Under the pieces are notes generated by a model. That model was not told the origin of the DNA, searched no databases, and saw nothing but the letters and a program-made list of their open reading frames with translations. Of a stretch of DNA of 64,000 nucleotides, positions 40,953 through 49,894 are shown piece after piece. The stretch is from JAKALX01 sp964508715. Its GTDB lineage: Bacteria > Chloroflexota > Dehalococcoidia > Tepidiformales > Tepidiformaceae. The translations under genes and the position numbers were made by a program. The stretch spans positions 1-64,000 of the forward strand of contig CAZDUX010000005.1 of NCBI GenBank assembly GCA_964508715.1. Direction: 5' to 3'. How positions within the stretch are numbered: position 1 is the stretch's first letter; every line of letters begins with the position of its first letter.

Positions 40953-41504
40953 GTGCCCGTCCGAATTCTCGGCATCAACGGCAGCATTCGTCCCGGGAGC
41001 TCGGCTGGCCGTGCACTCCGCTACATCTTCAATACGCTCGAGGCTGAAGGCGCCCACTGTGAGACATTCGAGATCGGTTCTCTCCCGATTCTTGATGGCC
41101 GCCCCGATGATCAGTACCCGCCGACCGTCGCCACCTTCCGTGCTGCCTGTGATGCTGCCGACGCTTTCATATTCACCGTCCCGAGTTATCACGGGGCAAT
41201 GCCCGGCGGCCTCAAGAACGCGCTCGATTTCATCGATCTCCCCCACGCTGGTGGCAAACCATTTGCCGTTATCGGGATTGCCGGCGGCGATGCCGAGCCC
41301 GCAGTCACCGACGTTACGCGCGTCATGCGTCACATCGGCGGTGTTGCGGCTCTCCCGGATGTCGTCATCTCTCGCGCCTCCGAGCACTGGGGCCCTGGCG
41401 AAGAGCCCGCCAATGCTAACGTGAAGGCCGCCCTCGAAAAGGTCGCCGCCGACCTCGTCGCCCTCTGCAACCTCCGCGCGGACGGGAAGCTCCCGCAGCC
41501 ATGA
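40953..41504 (+). CDS. NADPH-dependent FMN reductase-like oxidoreductase
   Basis: 183 aa from a GTG. The flavodoxin-like fold shows GINGSIRPGSSAGRAL (phosphate loop), DAFIFTVPSYHGAMPGGLKNALDFI, the characteristic FMN/quinone-reductase segment, and KPFAVIGIAGG. Such enzymes reduce FMN, quinones or chromate with NAD(P)H. The stop overlaps the Nudix gene start (ATGA), so they are co-translated. Confidence 0.87.
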   Translation: MPVRILGINGSIRPGSSAGRALRYIFNTLEAEGAHCETFEIGSLPILDGRPDDQYPPTVATFRAACDAADAFIFTVPSYHGAMPGGLKNALDFIDLPHAGGKPFAVIGIAGGDAEPAVTDVTRVMRHIGGVAALPDVVISRASEHWGPGEEPANANVKAALEKVAADLVALCNLRADGKLPQP

Positions 41505-42043
41505 CTACCCCCGGCGGGAGCTGGAAGGAGCGCGCGACCAGGCGTCCCCCGGGCCAGTTCTGCCCCGATTGTGGCGGCGCCCTCTTCTTTGACTACCGCG
41601 GCGGCGAGCGCCCGCCCAAGTGCCCCGCCTGCGGCTACGTCCGCTATCGAAACCCCGCAGTTGGGGTCGCCGTCGTCCTCCGTGACGAGTCGGGCCGAGT
41701 GCTCATGGGCCGCCGCGCGAACGGTGACTACGCCGGGTACTGGTGCATCCCCTGCGGCTACGTCGAGTGGGACGAAGATGTCCGCGCCGCAGCCCGCCGC
41801 GAAATGGCCGAAGAGACCGGGCTCGAAGTTGAAATTGGCGGCATCATCGCTGTCCACTCAAACTTCCACAACCCGCGGCAGCACACCGTTGGTATCTGGT
41901 TCGAAGGCCGTTCGGCTGGTACTCCTCACCCAACCGACGGCGAATTCACCGAAATTGGCTGGTTCGACCCTTTGGACCCGCCGCCACTTGCCTTTCCCAC
42001 CGATGCTCTCGTCCTCGGGCAACTGGCAACTGAAACCCGCTGA
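41501..42043 (+). CDS. Nudix hydrolase with N-terminal zinc ribbon
   Basis: A 180-aa protein. Residues 22-48 hold a zinc ribbon (CPDC...CPAC), as in NudC-type or ADP-ribose Nudix enzymes. The Nudix box is intact: G-YVEWD-E-DVRAAARREMAEETGLE. It hydrolyses a nucleoside diphosphate-linked compound; the substrate is not evident. NudC-like NADH pyrophosphatases are longer, so it is more likely a generic Nudix enzyme. It overlaps the flavin reductase gene by four bases. Confidence 0.88.
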   Translation: MTTPGGSWKERATRRPPGQFCPDCGGALFFDYRGGERPPKCPACGYVRYRNPAVGVAVVLRDESGRVLMGRRANGDYAGYWCIPCGYVEWDEDVRAAARREMAEETGLEVEIGGIIAVHSNFHNPRQHTVGIWFEGRSAGTPHPTDGEFTEIGWFDPLDPPPLAFPTDALVLGQLATETR

Positions 42044-42066
42044 GCCCCCGGCCGGGGTCACCCCGA

Positions 42067-43026
42067 TTAGCTGTTTGCCAGCAACACACCAACTGCCGTG
42101 CATACGAACCCGCCCACCGCTACCAGGATTTGCGGGTCGGTGAACAGGATCCGGTCCGGCGCATCGCCCCGCCGGGGCCCATCGAGCAACAGCAGGTACC
42201 GGAAGAGCGCGAACGCCACCCATGGCAACGTCAGCGCCATCGCCCCGTTGTGGGGAACATGCTCCGACTCAATGGTGTAGAGCGCGTAGCTCAAGAGTGC
42301 CGTCGCGGCACTGATGGTGAGCAACTGCCCCAGGATCTCGCCGCCATACTGGGCGAGTGCCGGCCGGTGCTGGGCAGCATCTGAGCCGAGCTGCCTGTAC
42401 TCTGCCCACCGCTTCGAACTGGCGAAGAAGAACGCCGCGAAGCTCGAGCACACATAGAGCCACGGGCTAATCGATACATCGATGGTGAAAGCGCCACCCA
42501 CAGCCCGTGCGACGACTCCCCCGCAGAGGATGAGTACGTCGAGAATTGGTACGCGTTTGAGCCCGGCCGAGTACGCCAGCATCATCACGGTGTAGCCCGC
42601 AAGTACCCCACCCGCTCCGCGCTCGAGCACGAACGCCAGTGGCAACGCCACGCAGGTCAATACCACCGCCGCGATGGCCGCCGTCCGCACCGAAACGGCA
42701 CCGCGTGCTATCGCCCGATACCGCTTTCGTGGGTGCACACGGTCGAGCTCGCGGTCCTGGATGTCATTCAGGAGGTAGATCGCGCTGGCCACCATGCACC
42801 AGAGTGCGAACAGTGCCACGGTTCGCCATAACAACGGCCACCACGTATCCGGGTCACCGGGTGTCCACGCGTCTCCCGCTGAAAAAACGAGCGCCGCGAA
42901 GACGATCCCGTTCTTCGGCCACTGGTACGGCCGCATGGCCGAGAGCAATGGCGGAAGAACGGGCCGGCTCGCAACCAGCGTGGCCGTCTCTGCGCTCACA
43001 CTGGCTCCCGCGTGATATTCGCCCAC
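42067..43026 (-). CDS. UbiA-type prenyltransferase resembling decaprenyl-phosphate phosphoribosyltransferase
   Basis: A 319-aa membrane protein from a GTG start with about eight or nine helices. It has the DPPR-synthase-like MRPYQWPKNGIVFAAL and the polyprenyl-site NDIQDRELDRVHPRKRYRAIARG. The second aspartate motif position reads YSAGLKRVPILDVLIL. In actinobacteria such enzymes move 5-phosphoribose-1-diphosphate onto decaprenyl phosphate for arabinan synthesis. Here no DprE or arabinosyltransferase genes are adjacent. The start overlaps the YbaK gene end by 31 bases. Confidence 0.82.
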   Translation of the reverse strand: MGEYHAGASVSAETATLVASRPVLPPLLSAMRPYQWPKNGIVFAALVFSAGDAWTPGDPDTWWPLLWRTVALFALWCMVASAIYLLNDIQDRELDRVHPRKRYRAIARGAVSVRTAAIAAVVLTCVALPLAFVLERGAGGVLAGYTVMMLAYSAGLKRVPILDVLILCGGVVARAVGGAFTIDVSISPWLYVCSSFAAFFFASSKRWAEYRQLGSDAAQHRPALAQYGGEILGQLLTISAATALLSYALYTIESEHVPHNGAMALTLPWVAFALFRYLLLLDGPRRGDAPDRILFTDPQILVAVGGFVCTAVGVLLANS

Positions 43027-43475
43027 TGGCCGTTTACAGCCTCCACCAGCCGCTCCGCATCTGCTGAAAACACCGTATTCCCGTTCCCCGCCGCAGCCCA
43101 GATCGTGCGGAATCGCTGCAACGAATCGTCAACGATCACGTCGCACGGGTGCGTTGTCCCGACGGGCGAAACACCGCCAACCGGATACCCGGTGTGCGCC
43201 AACACCTCCTCGGGTGCACCCATCTTGAGCTTCTTCCGCCCGATTCCAAGGATCTCCGCCACCTTTGCCGTGTCGGCCTGGCGGTCACCGGCCACGAGCA
43301 CGAGCGTTGGCCGGCCCTCCGCTGAAAAATAGAGCGTCTTCACAATCTGCCCGAGTTCGCACCCCACTGCGTTTGCGGCATCCTGTGCCGTGCGAGTGCT
43401 CTCGTCAAAGGTCTTCAAATCCGCGGACAACCCCAGCTCCTCCAGGGCTGCCCGTACCCGTTCTGTAGCTTCCAT
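42996..43475 (-). CDS. YbaK/EbsC-type aminoacyl-tRNA deacylase
   Basis: 159 aa from the ATG at 43475. The fold shows AANAVGCELGQIVKTLYF, with the conserved lysine, VLVAGDRQADTAKVAEIL, and the active-site loop GYPVGGVSPVGTTHP. These trans-editing enzymes hydrolyse mischarged tRNAs, such as Cys- or Ala-tRNA-Pro. The much longer upstream frame lies antisense to tlyA and is not real. It is the first gene of a two-gene minus-strand unit and is divergent from tlyA. Confidence 0.88.
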   Translation of the reverse strand: MEATERVRAALEELGLSADLKTFDESTRTAQDAANAVGCELGQIVKTLYFSAEGRPTLVLVAGDRQADTAKVAEILGIGRKKLKMGAPEEVLAHTGYPVGGVSPVGTTHPCDVIVDDSLQRFRTIWAAAGNGNTVFSADAERLVEAVNGQWANITREPV

Positions 43476-43570
43476 GGCCGATAGCCTACAGGAGCGCCGT
43501 GGCATGGAGGAGTTGAACCGCGAACAATCTCGCGAGCGTCCTTGAGAAACCGCCAGTACAAATCTCAGCC

Positions 43571-43602
43571 GATCGACAATCGGGGAGCGGCAATCGACAA
43601 TC
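43571..43602. repeat. CAATCGAC repeat block upstream of tlyA
   Basis: Units GATCGACAATCGG and GGCAATCGACAATC, of the same type as those around the four-helix-bundle gene at 3.3-3.8 kb. No four-helix gene is here. The block ends six bases before the tlyA ATG. Confidence 0.6.
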
Positions 43603-43607
43603 CCCCG

Positions 43608-44339
43608 ATGCGGCTGCGTGCTGACGTCCTCCTGCTTGAACGCGGCCTCGCCGAAACACGCGAACAGGCACGCCGCCTCATCATGGCCGGGCAGGTTCGC
43701 TCCGGAACGCTCACCCTGATCAAGCCCGCTCAGCTCCTCGATTCGCAGGCGCCGCTCGAACTCATCGCACCGGAACGCTACGTGAGCCGCGGTGGCCGCA
43801 AACTCGAAGCGGCCCTCGAGGCCTTCACCATCGACCCCTCTGGCCTCGACTGCATCGACCTTGGCGCCTCGACCGGCGGTTTTACCGACTGCCTCCTGCA
43901 ACACGGTGCACGCTCCGTCCTTGCCATCGATGTCGGCCGCGCCCAGCTCCATCAGAAGCTCCGGGACGACCCTCGTGTCACCCTCCTCGAAGGCACCAAC
44001 GCCCGCGACCTTCCCGAACTCCCGCCTTTCGACCTCTTCGTCGCCGACCTCTCCTTTATTTCGCTGCGCAAGGTGCTTCCCTCGGTGCAGGCGCGCGCCG
44101 CGGCGCGTACGATTGGCGTCGTGTTGCTCAAGCCTCAATTCGAAGCTGGCCCGGCCGACATCCCCCGTGGCGGCGTCATCAAGGACACCTCTGTCCATCA
44201 GCGAGTCCGCGACGAGTTCGTCGCCTGGGCGCAAGAATCCGGCTGGACCGTTGCTGGTGTCATCGAGTCGCCCATCAAAGGCGGTGACGGCAACCTCGAA
44301 TACCTCATCCACCTTCGCCTCGGAGGCGCCGCGTGCTGA
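43608..44339 (+). CDS. tlyA: TlyA-type rRNA 2'-O-methyltransferase (S4 + FtsJ domains)
   Basis: 243 aa from the ATG at 43608; an earlier TTG at 43542 would translate the repeat block. An S4 RNA-binding domain (RLRADVLLLERGLAETREQARRLIMAGQV) leads to an FtsJ-like methyltransferase with the SAM motif CIDLGASTGGFTDCLL, AIDVGRAQL, and catalytic residues in ADLSFISLRKVLP and LLKPQFEAG. TlyA methylates 16S and 23S rRNA cytidines and is linked to capreomycin sensitivity. The tlyA-nadK-recN order is conserved in many bacteria. Confidence 0.92.
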   Translation: MRLRADVLLLERGLAETREQARRLIMAGQVRSGTLTLIKPAQLLDSQAPLELIAPERYVSRGGRKLEAALEAFTIDPSGLDCIDLGASTGGFTDCLLQHGARSVLAIDVGRAQLHQKLRDDPRVTLLEGTNARDLPELPPFDLFVADLSFISLRKVLPSVQARAAARTIGVVLLKPQFEAGPADIPRGGVIKDTSVHQRVRDEFVAWAQESGWTVAGVIESPIKGGDGNLEYLIHLRLGGAAC

Positions 44340-45190
44340 CGAGCGCAGTCATCTTCCATCACCCCTCGAGCGAAGGCGCGGCCGTCTTTGCCAACCAGCT
44401 CGGCCGTGAGTTCGAGCGCAACAATGTCCACACGGTCGTCGCTGACGCCTGGTCTGAGATCGACCACGACAACCTTGGACGCGCCGATCTCGTCGTCTGC
44501 ATCGGTGGTGATGGCACGGTCCTCCGTGCGGCCCGGCTCACCATCCCGCATGCCACGCCCATCCTTGGCGTCAACATGGGCCGCCTTGGCTTCCTCACCG
44601 ATATGAGCCCGCGTGATTGCTTCAATCACGTGGAGCGCATCCTTGCGCAGGATTGGCGCCTCGAGGACCGCCTCATGGTTCGAGCCATCGTTGCGGACGG
44701 CGACGGTACCGCCCCGGTGGAGTTCCATGGCCTCAACGACATCGTCATTAGCCGCCGCGCACCGGGCCGGCCCATCTATGTCGACGTCCGCATTGATCGG
44801 GCTCATCTCGCCCTGTATCGCTGCGATGGGATTATCGTCTGCACGCCGACAGGCTCTACTGGCTACTCCCTCAGTGCCGGCGGCCCGATTCTTGCCCCCA
44901 CCGAGCACCATCTCGTCCTTACACCGGTCGCAGCCCACCTCGCACTCGGCCGCTCGCTCGTTCTCCAGCCCGAATCAGTGGTCGAAATGAAGGTCACCTC
45001 CGATGCAGGTGCCATCATCTCCGTCGATGGCCAGGACGATGTTCCTGTCAACAGCGGTGTCGCCGTCACGATCCACGTCAGCCAGTACATCACCCGCTTC
45101 GTGCGCTTCCGGGAGCCGGCCTCGTTCTATTCCGACCTTGCCGAGAAGCTGGAGTTCCAGTTCTCCAGCCCAATGAACAAGCGTGCTTGA
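44333..45190 (+). CDS. nadK: NAD kinase
   Basis: A 285-aa enzyme from a GTG that overlaps the tlyA end by seven bases. Motifs are VVCIGGDGTVLRAARL (catalytic GGDG), LGVNMGRLGFLTD, the substrate segment FHGLNDIVISRRAPGR, and CTPTGSTGYSLSAGGPIL. It phosphorylates NAD to NADP. Its end overlaps the recN start by eight bases. Confidence 0.95.
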   Translation: MLTSAVIFHHPSSEGAAVFANQLGREFERNNVHTVVADAWSEIDHDNLGRADLVVCIGGDGTVLRAARLTIPHATPILGVNMGRLGFLTDMSPRDCFNHVERILAQDWRLEDRLMVRAIVADGDGTAPVEFHGLNDIVISRRAPGRPIYVDVRIDRAHLALYRCDGIIVCTPTGSTGYSLSAGGPILAPTEHHLVLTPVAAHLALGRSLVLQPESVVEMKVTSDAGAIISVDGQDDVPVNSGVAVTIHVSQYITRFVRFREPASFYSDLAEKLEFQFSSPMNKRA

Positions 45191-46862
45191 GCGGATAGCT
45201 CTTACGAACTTCGCTGTCGCCCGTTCCGTCGTCCTCGAACCCGGGCCTGGCCTGAATATCTTCACGGGTGAGACCGGCGCCGGGAAATCCCTGGTTGTCG
45301 ATGCGCTCGTCTTCCTTTTTGGTGGCCGCCGCGGGCGCGAGGTCATCGCCACGGGGGCCGAGCGTGCTGTCGTCGAAGCACGGCTCTCCCTGCCCGATCG
45401 CCTTCTTACCGTTGAACGCTCGGTTGCCCTCTCGGGCAGGAGCCAGGCGCGAATCGATGGTGAACCTGCGACCCTCGAGGACCTCCGCGATCTTGGTGCT
45501 CGCGTCGTCGACATTCACGGCCAGTCCGAGCAACTCGGTATCCTTCGTCCATCGGTCCAACTCGGCGTCCTCGACGCGTTCGCTGGCCTGGGCTCGAAAC
45601 GAGAGATGGTCACCGCCATTGTCCGCGACCTGCGCGAGGTCCGCCGCCAGGTTCATCTCCTCGCCACCGACACGCGCGAACGTGAACGCCTCATTGGACA
45701 ACTCCAGTTCGAGACCGATGAGATCGCGAGCGCGGCCCTCTCCCCCGGCGAGGATCGCCTCCTCCACGACGAACTGGCTCGCCTCGCGAACCCTGCGCGT
45801 CTCCTCGAGTCAGCGGCAGCCGCGCTCGAGGCCCTCGAATCGGCGCCCCTGGGCGAGATCGTCCGGGCGATTGGTGAAGTGACCGCCCGCGATCCCACCG
45901 CCACCGAACTCGACGACCTGGCGGCCACCCTCGAGGCTGCGTCCACCGACCTCACTCGCGCTCTCCGGCGCTATCGCGATGGCCTCGAGGAGGATCCCGA
46001 ACGCCTTGCCGGCGTCCAGGAACGCCTCGATCTCATCGCCCGCCTCTGCCGAAAGTACGGTGATGGTGTCGACGAGGTGATCGCCTACGGTGCTGAATCA
46101 GCCCGCCGTCTTGCGGAACTGACCGGCGCGGGCGCCTCGCTCGAGGAACTCCTCGTTCGTGAACAGGAGCTTCTCGCGCTGCTTTCTGTTCGCGCCACGG
46201 AACTCTCCCGTGCTCGCCGCGCCGCCTCTGGTGATCTCGTGCACGCCATCGCGGCCCAGCTCCGCGACCTGGGAATGGACGGCGCGTCGCTTTCTGTTGG
46301 ATTCGCCTGTGATGATGCAGCCGATGGTCCGGCAGTTGCCCTGCCGGAGTATGAAGTCGTCATAACCGAGCGCCTAATCGCCGAAGATGCCGAGGTCCGG
46401 CCCTGCGCTTTCACCGAATCGGGCGTCGACCGTATCGAGTTCCTCGCGTCGTTCAACCCGGGTGAGAGCCCCCGGCCGCTGGCTGCAGTGGCCAGTGGCG
46501 GTGAAACGTCGCGCTTCCTCCTTGCCCTTACCACCGTCCTCGGCGCCAATGCCGATCGCCGCCTCGTCGTTCTCGATGAAGCCGACGAGGGTGTCGGTGG
46601 ACGTGCCGGCGGGCTCATCGGCCGCGCCCTCCGCCGCCTGGCCGAACGGCACCAGGTCCTCTGTATCACCCACCTGCCCCAGGTGGCTGCGTTCGGCGGT
46701 CAGCACTTCGTCGTTAGCAAGCAGACCGATGGCACGCGCACCTGGTCGGAGGTTTGCGAAGTCATTGGCGAGGACCGGATCGAGGAACTTGCCGCCATGC
46801 TCGGGGGTAGCAGCGATGTGAATCGCCAGGCGGCCCGCGAACTCGTCATGGCCGCCGGGTAG
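45183..46862 (+). CDS. recN: DNA repair protein RecN
   Basis: A 559-aa SMC-like ATPase. Walker A GETGAGKSLVVDAL lies near residue 30, the Q-loop region VVDIHGQSEQLGILRP follows, and a coiled-coil middle (about 150-350) is rich in Arg/Glu/Leu. The signature ASGGETSRFLLAL and Walker B VVLDEADEGVGG come near the C-terminus. RecN helps tether broken ends in double-strand break repair. It is co-transcribed with tlyA and nadK, and an SOS-type box was not recognised. Confidence 0.94.
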   Translation: MLERIALTNFAVARSVVLEPGPGLNIFTGETGAGKSLVVDALVFLFGGRRGREVIATGAERAVVEARLSLPDRLLTVERSVALSGRSQARIDGEPATLEDLRDLGARVVDIHGQSEQLGILRPSVQLGVLDAFAGLGSKREMVTAIVRDLREVRRQVHLLATDTRERERLIGQLQFETDEIASAALSPGEDRLLHDELARLANPARLLESAAAALEALESAPLGEIVRAIGEVTARDPTATELDDLAATLEAASTDLTRALRRYRDGLEEDPERLAGVQERLDLIARLCRKYGDGVDEVIAYGAESARRLAELTGAGASLEELLVREQELLALLSVRATELSRARRAASGDLVHAIAAQLRDLGMDGASLSVGFACDDAADGPAVALPEYEVVITERLIAEDAEVRPCAFTESGVDRIEFLASFNPGESPRPLAAVASGGETSRFLLALTTVLGANADRRLVVLDEADEGVGGRAGGLIGRALRRLAERHQVLCITHLPQVAAFGGQHFVVSKQTDGTRTWSEVCEVIGEDRIEELAAMLGGSSDVNRQAARELVMAAG

Positions 46863-46880
46863 CGGTGGGGCGCTCCGCTA

Positions 46881-47069
46881 TCAATCTTCGAGTCCGCTCA
46901 GGTGCTCCCGAAGCCGGACGACTCGCCGTACGGCCTCGCGCACCACGAACTCGTTCTCGGTAGGTGGCCGGTCTGTCTGGAGCGCGATGACGATCGCCTC
47001 GAGCAGCTCCGCGACCTCCAGGAACAACGTCCGAATTGTCTCGGGATTCTCTCCCTGCACCTCATCCAT
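46881..47069 (-). CDS. Small helical protein, unknown function
   Basis: 62 aa from the ATG at 47069; a longer start at 47114 is possible. Sequence is acidic and helical (RTLFLEVAELLEAIVIALQ...), resembling a short two-helix hairpin. No domain is recognised. A TAGCGG/CCGCTA stem (46860-46880) sits between its stop and the convergent recN stop. The 218 bases between it and ppdK show nothing. Confidence 0.45.
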   Translation of the reverse strand: MDEVQGENPETIRTLFLEVAELLEAIVIALQTDRPPTENEFVVREAVRRVVRLREHLSGLED

Positions 47070-47287
47070 GCCTGCAATCGTCCGTCCGCTTCCGGTTGCT
47101 GACACAGGGGGCAAATGGTTGCGGCCCGGTAGAGAATTTCACGGCATTGCGAAGAGCGCTCCCGCGCCGGGCGACTCGCTGGTGAGAAACGCCGGGGAAC
47201 TGACTTCGTCGTCCTCATGCCGCCAGCATCGGCCGCAACGATGATTCGCCGTCACCAATGCCCGGCACCCATGCTGCCGAGTCCGTG

Positions 47288-49894
47288 TCACTTATCGCGG
47301 CTTGCATCTCCCAGGGCCGCGTGGGCCGCCGCCAACCGTGCGATCGGCACACGATACGGGCTGCACGACACATAATTCAGCCCGGCGGCAGCGAAGAACA
47401 GCACCGACGAGGGGTCGCCGCCATGTTCTCCGCAGATGCCTGTCTTCAGATCCGGTTTCGTCTTCCGGCCGCGCTCCACGCCCATCCGCACGAGTTGCCC
47501 CACGCCCTCCTGGTCGAGCACCTGGAACGGATCATCCTCGTAAAGCCGGCTTTCGATGTAGGCCGGGACGAAGTGCCCGCTATCATCCCTGCTGATTCCC
47601 ATCGTTGTCTGCGTGAGGTCATTGGTTCCGAACGAGAAGAAATCCGCATACTCCGCGATCTTGTCCGCGACGAGGGCTGCCCGTGGAAGCTCGATCATCG
47701 TCCCGATGAGGTAGCGGTCCCAGCCGCAATGCCTCGCCTGTTCGCGCACCACCTCTGCCTGGCGCCGCAACTCCTCCGGCGTTCCTACGAGCGGGATCAT
47801 GATCTCCGGCCGGACGTCGACCCCCGTCGCTGCACACTCCTTTGCCGCGGTGAAGATCGCCCGCGCCTGCATCTCCGTGATCTCGGGGTAGACGATCCCC
47901 AGCCGGCATCCCCGGAACCCGAGCATCGGATTCGTCTCTCGCAGCCCCGCCACTCGTGCCGACACCTGCTCGTAGCTCATCCCGGCCTTCTCCGCGAGGG
48001 CACGCATCTCTTCACCATCGTGTGGCAGGAACTCGTGCAGAGGTGGGTCCAGCGTCCTGATTGTCACCGGCAGCCCGTCCATCTCCTTGAAGATCCGAAC
48101 GAAGTCGTCCTTCTGGTACGGCTCGATCGTTGCCAGTGCTCGCCGTCGCTCCTCGGTGCTCTCCGCAAGGATCATCTCCCGAACCGCGTCGATTCGCGTT
48201 CCCTCGAAGAACATGTGCTCTGTCCGGCAGAGCCCGATACCCTGCGCGCCGAAGCTGCGCGCTATTCGCGCATCCTTCGGGGTGTCGGCGTTCGCGCGGA
48301 CCTCCATCTGCCGGACCTGGTCCGTCCACGACATCAGCGTCCGGAAGTCCTCACTCAACTCGGGCTCACGGGTCTCGATGACCCCCAGGAACACCTCGCC
48401 CGTACTCCCATCAAGGGTGATCGGGTCTCCCTCCCGGATATGCGTCCCGCTGGCGTCCGCGAACCGCCTCTCGTAGTTCACGATCAGTTCAGAAGCGCCT
48501 GCGACGCACGGTTTCCCCATCCCTCGTGCCACAACGGCGGCATGCGATGTCATTCCTCCGCGAGCTGTCAGGACAGCCTGCGCCGCCACCATCCCGTGGA
48601 AGTCCTCGGGCGCGGTCTCGGTCCGCACCAGGATGACTGCCTCGCCTGCCTTTGCCCGCTCCTCCGCAAGGTCGGGGTCGAAGACAACCCGGCCGGTAGC
48701 CGCCCCCGGCGATGCTGGCAGGCCACGCGTCAGCTTCCGCGCGTTCTCCCTCGCCTTTGGCTCGAGCGTTGGATGCAGCAGTTGGTCGAGCACCGCTGGC
48801 TCCACCCGCTGGATTGCTGTCCTCCGATCGATCAACCCCTCATTCGCCATGTCCACGGCGATCTTCACGGCCGCCGCTCCTGTTCGTTTCCCGGTCCGTG
48901 TCTGCAACATGTAGAGCCGTCCCCGCTCGACTGTGAACTCCATGTCCTGCACGTCGCGGTAGTGCTCTTCCAGTTGGCGCGCGATCCGGGCGAACTGCTC
49001 GTACACCTCCGGCATCTCCCGTTCCATCTCCGTGATGGGCCGTGGTGTCCGTATTCCCGCGACAACGTCCTCGCCCTGGGCGTTCACCAGGTATTCGCCG
49101 TACAACGCGGGGTCACCGGTCGATGGGTTACGGCTGAACGCCACTCCCGTTGCGCTCGAGTTCCCGAGGTTCCCGAAGACCATGGTCTGCACGTTCACGG
49201 CCGTCCCCAGGCTATCCGGGATCTTGTTCAGCCGCCGGTAGTCAACTGCTCGCCGCCCGTTCCACGAGCGAAAAACGGCCGCGATAGCCGCCCGCAACTG
49301 TTCGAGTGGTTCGTCCGGGAACTCCACCCCGGCGTCAGCCTGGATGATCGCCTTGAACTCCTCGGTTACCTGCCGGAGTTCGTCCGCGCTCAGGTCCGTA
49401 TCCTGCCGGACTGGCCCCTTCGCGACGCTCAACGCGTCCTCAAACCTGCCGCCATCGACACCGAGCACGATTTTCCCGAACAACTGCACAAAGCGGCGAT
49501 AGGCGTCGGCCGCGAACCGCGCATCACCCGATGCGGCCGCGAGCCCCTGTTTCGTCGCTGCGTTCAACCCCAGGTTGAGCACCGTGTCCATCATTCCCGG
49601 CATCGAGAACTTCGCCCCCGAACGCACCGAAACCAGCAATGGATTTTCGGGGTTGCCGAATCGCTTGCCCGCCGCCCGCTCAACGTCCGCGAGCGCCGAT
49701 ACCACCTCCTCCCACATCCCCGCCGGAAAATCGCCTGTTGCCGAGTAGTGGTTGCACGCCTCCGTCGTAATCGTGAACCCTGGCGGCACCGGTGCACCTG
49801 CGCGCGTCATCTCGGCGAGACCCGCCCCTTTGCCTCCCAGGAGGTCACGCATCGAGGCGTCGCCATCTCTAAACCGGTACACGTACTTGGTCAT
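47288..49894 (-). CDS. ppdK: Pyruvate, phosphate dikinase
   Basis: 868 aa from the ATG at 49894 (the conserved MTKYVYRFRDGDA start; the frame to 50110 adds junk). An N-terminal ATP-grasp domain (LLGGKGAGLAEM...PPGFTITTEAC, FGNLGNSSATGVAFSRNPSTG) is followed by the swivelling domain with the phospho-histidine in GGMTSHAAVVARGMGKPCV. The C-terminal PEP domain has GLCRTEHMFF, SFGTNDLTQTTMG and CGEHGGDPSSV. It interconverts pyruvate, ATP and Pi with PEP, AMP and PPi. It is divergent from the ABC binding-protein gene. Confidence 0.95.
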   Translation of the reverse strand: MTKYVYRFRDGDASMRDLLGGKGAGLAEMTRAGAPVPPGFTITTEACNHYSATGDFPAGMWEEVVSALADVERAAGKRFGNPENPLLVSVRSGAKFSMPGMMDTVLNLGLNAATKQGLAAASGDARFAADAYRRFVQLFGKIVLGVDGGRFEDALSVAKGPVRQDTDLSADELRQVTEEFKAIIQADAGVEFPDEPLEQLRAAIAAVFRSWNGRRAVDYRRLNKIPDSLGTAVNVQTMVFGNLGNSSATGVAFSRNPSTGDPALYGEYLVNAQGEDVVAGIRTPRPITEMEREMPEVYEQFARIARQLEEHYRDVQDMEFTVERGRLYMLQTRTGKRTGAAAVKIAVDMANEGLIDRRTAIQRVEPAVLDQLLHPTLEPKARENARKLTRGLPASPGAATGRVVFDPDLAEERAKAGEAVILVRTETAPEDFHGMVAAQAVLTARGGMTSHAAVVARGMGKPCVAGASELIVNYERRFADASGTHIREGDPITLDGSTGEVFLGVIETREPELSEDFRTLMSWTDQVRQMEVRANADTPKDARIARSFGAQGIGLCRTEHMFFEGTRIDAVREMILAESTEERRRALATIEPYQKDDFVRIFKEMDGLPVTIRTLDPPLHEFLPHDGEEMRALAEKAGMSYEQVSARVAGLRETNPMLGFRGCRLGIVYPEITEMQARAIFTAAKECAATGVDVRPEIMIPLVGTPEELRRQAEVVREQARHCGWDRYLIGTMIELPRAALVADKIAEYADFFSFGTNDLTQTTMGISRDDSGHFVPAYIESRLYEDDPFQVLDQEGVGQLVRMGVERGRKTKPDLKTGICGEHGGDPSSVLFFAAAGLNYVSCSPYRVPIARLAAAHAALGDASRDK

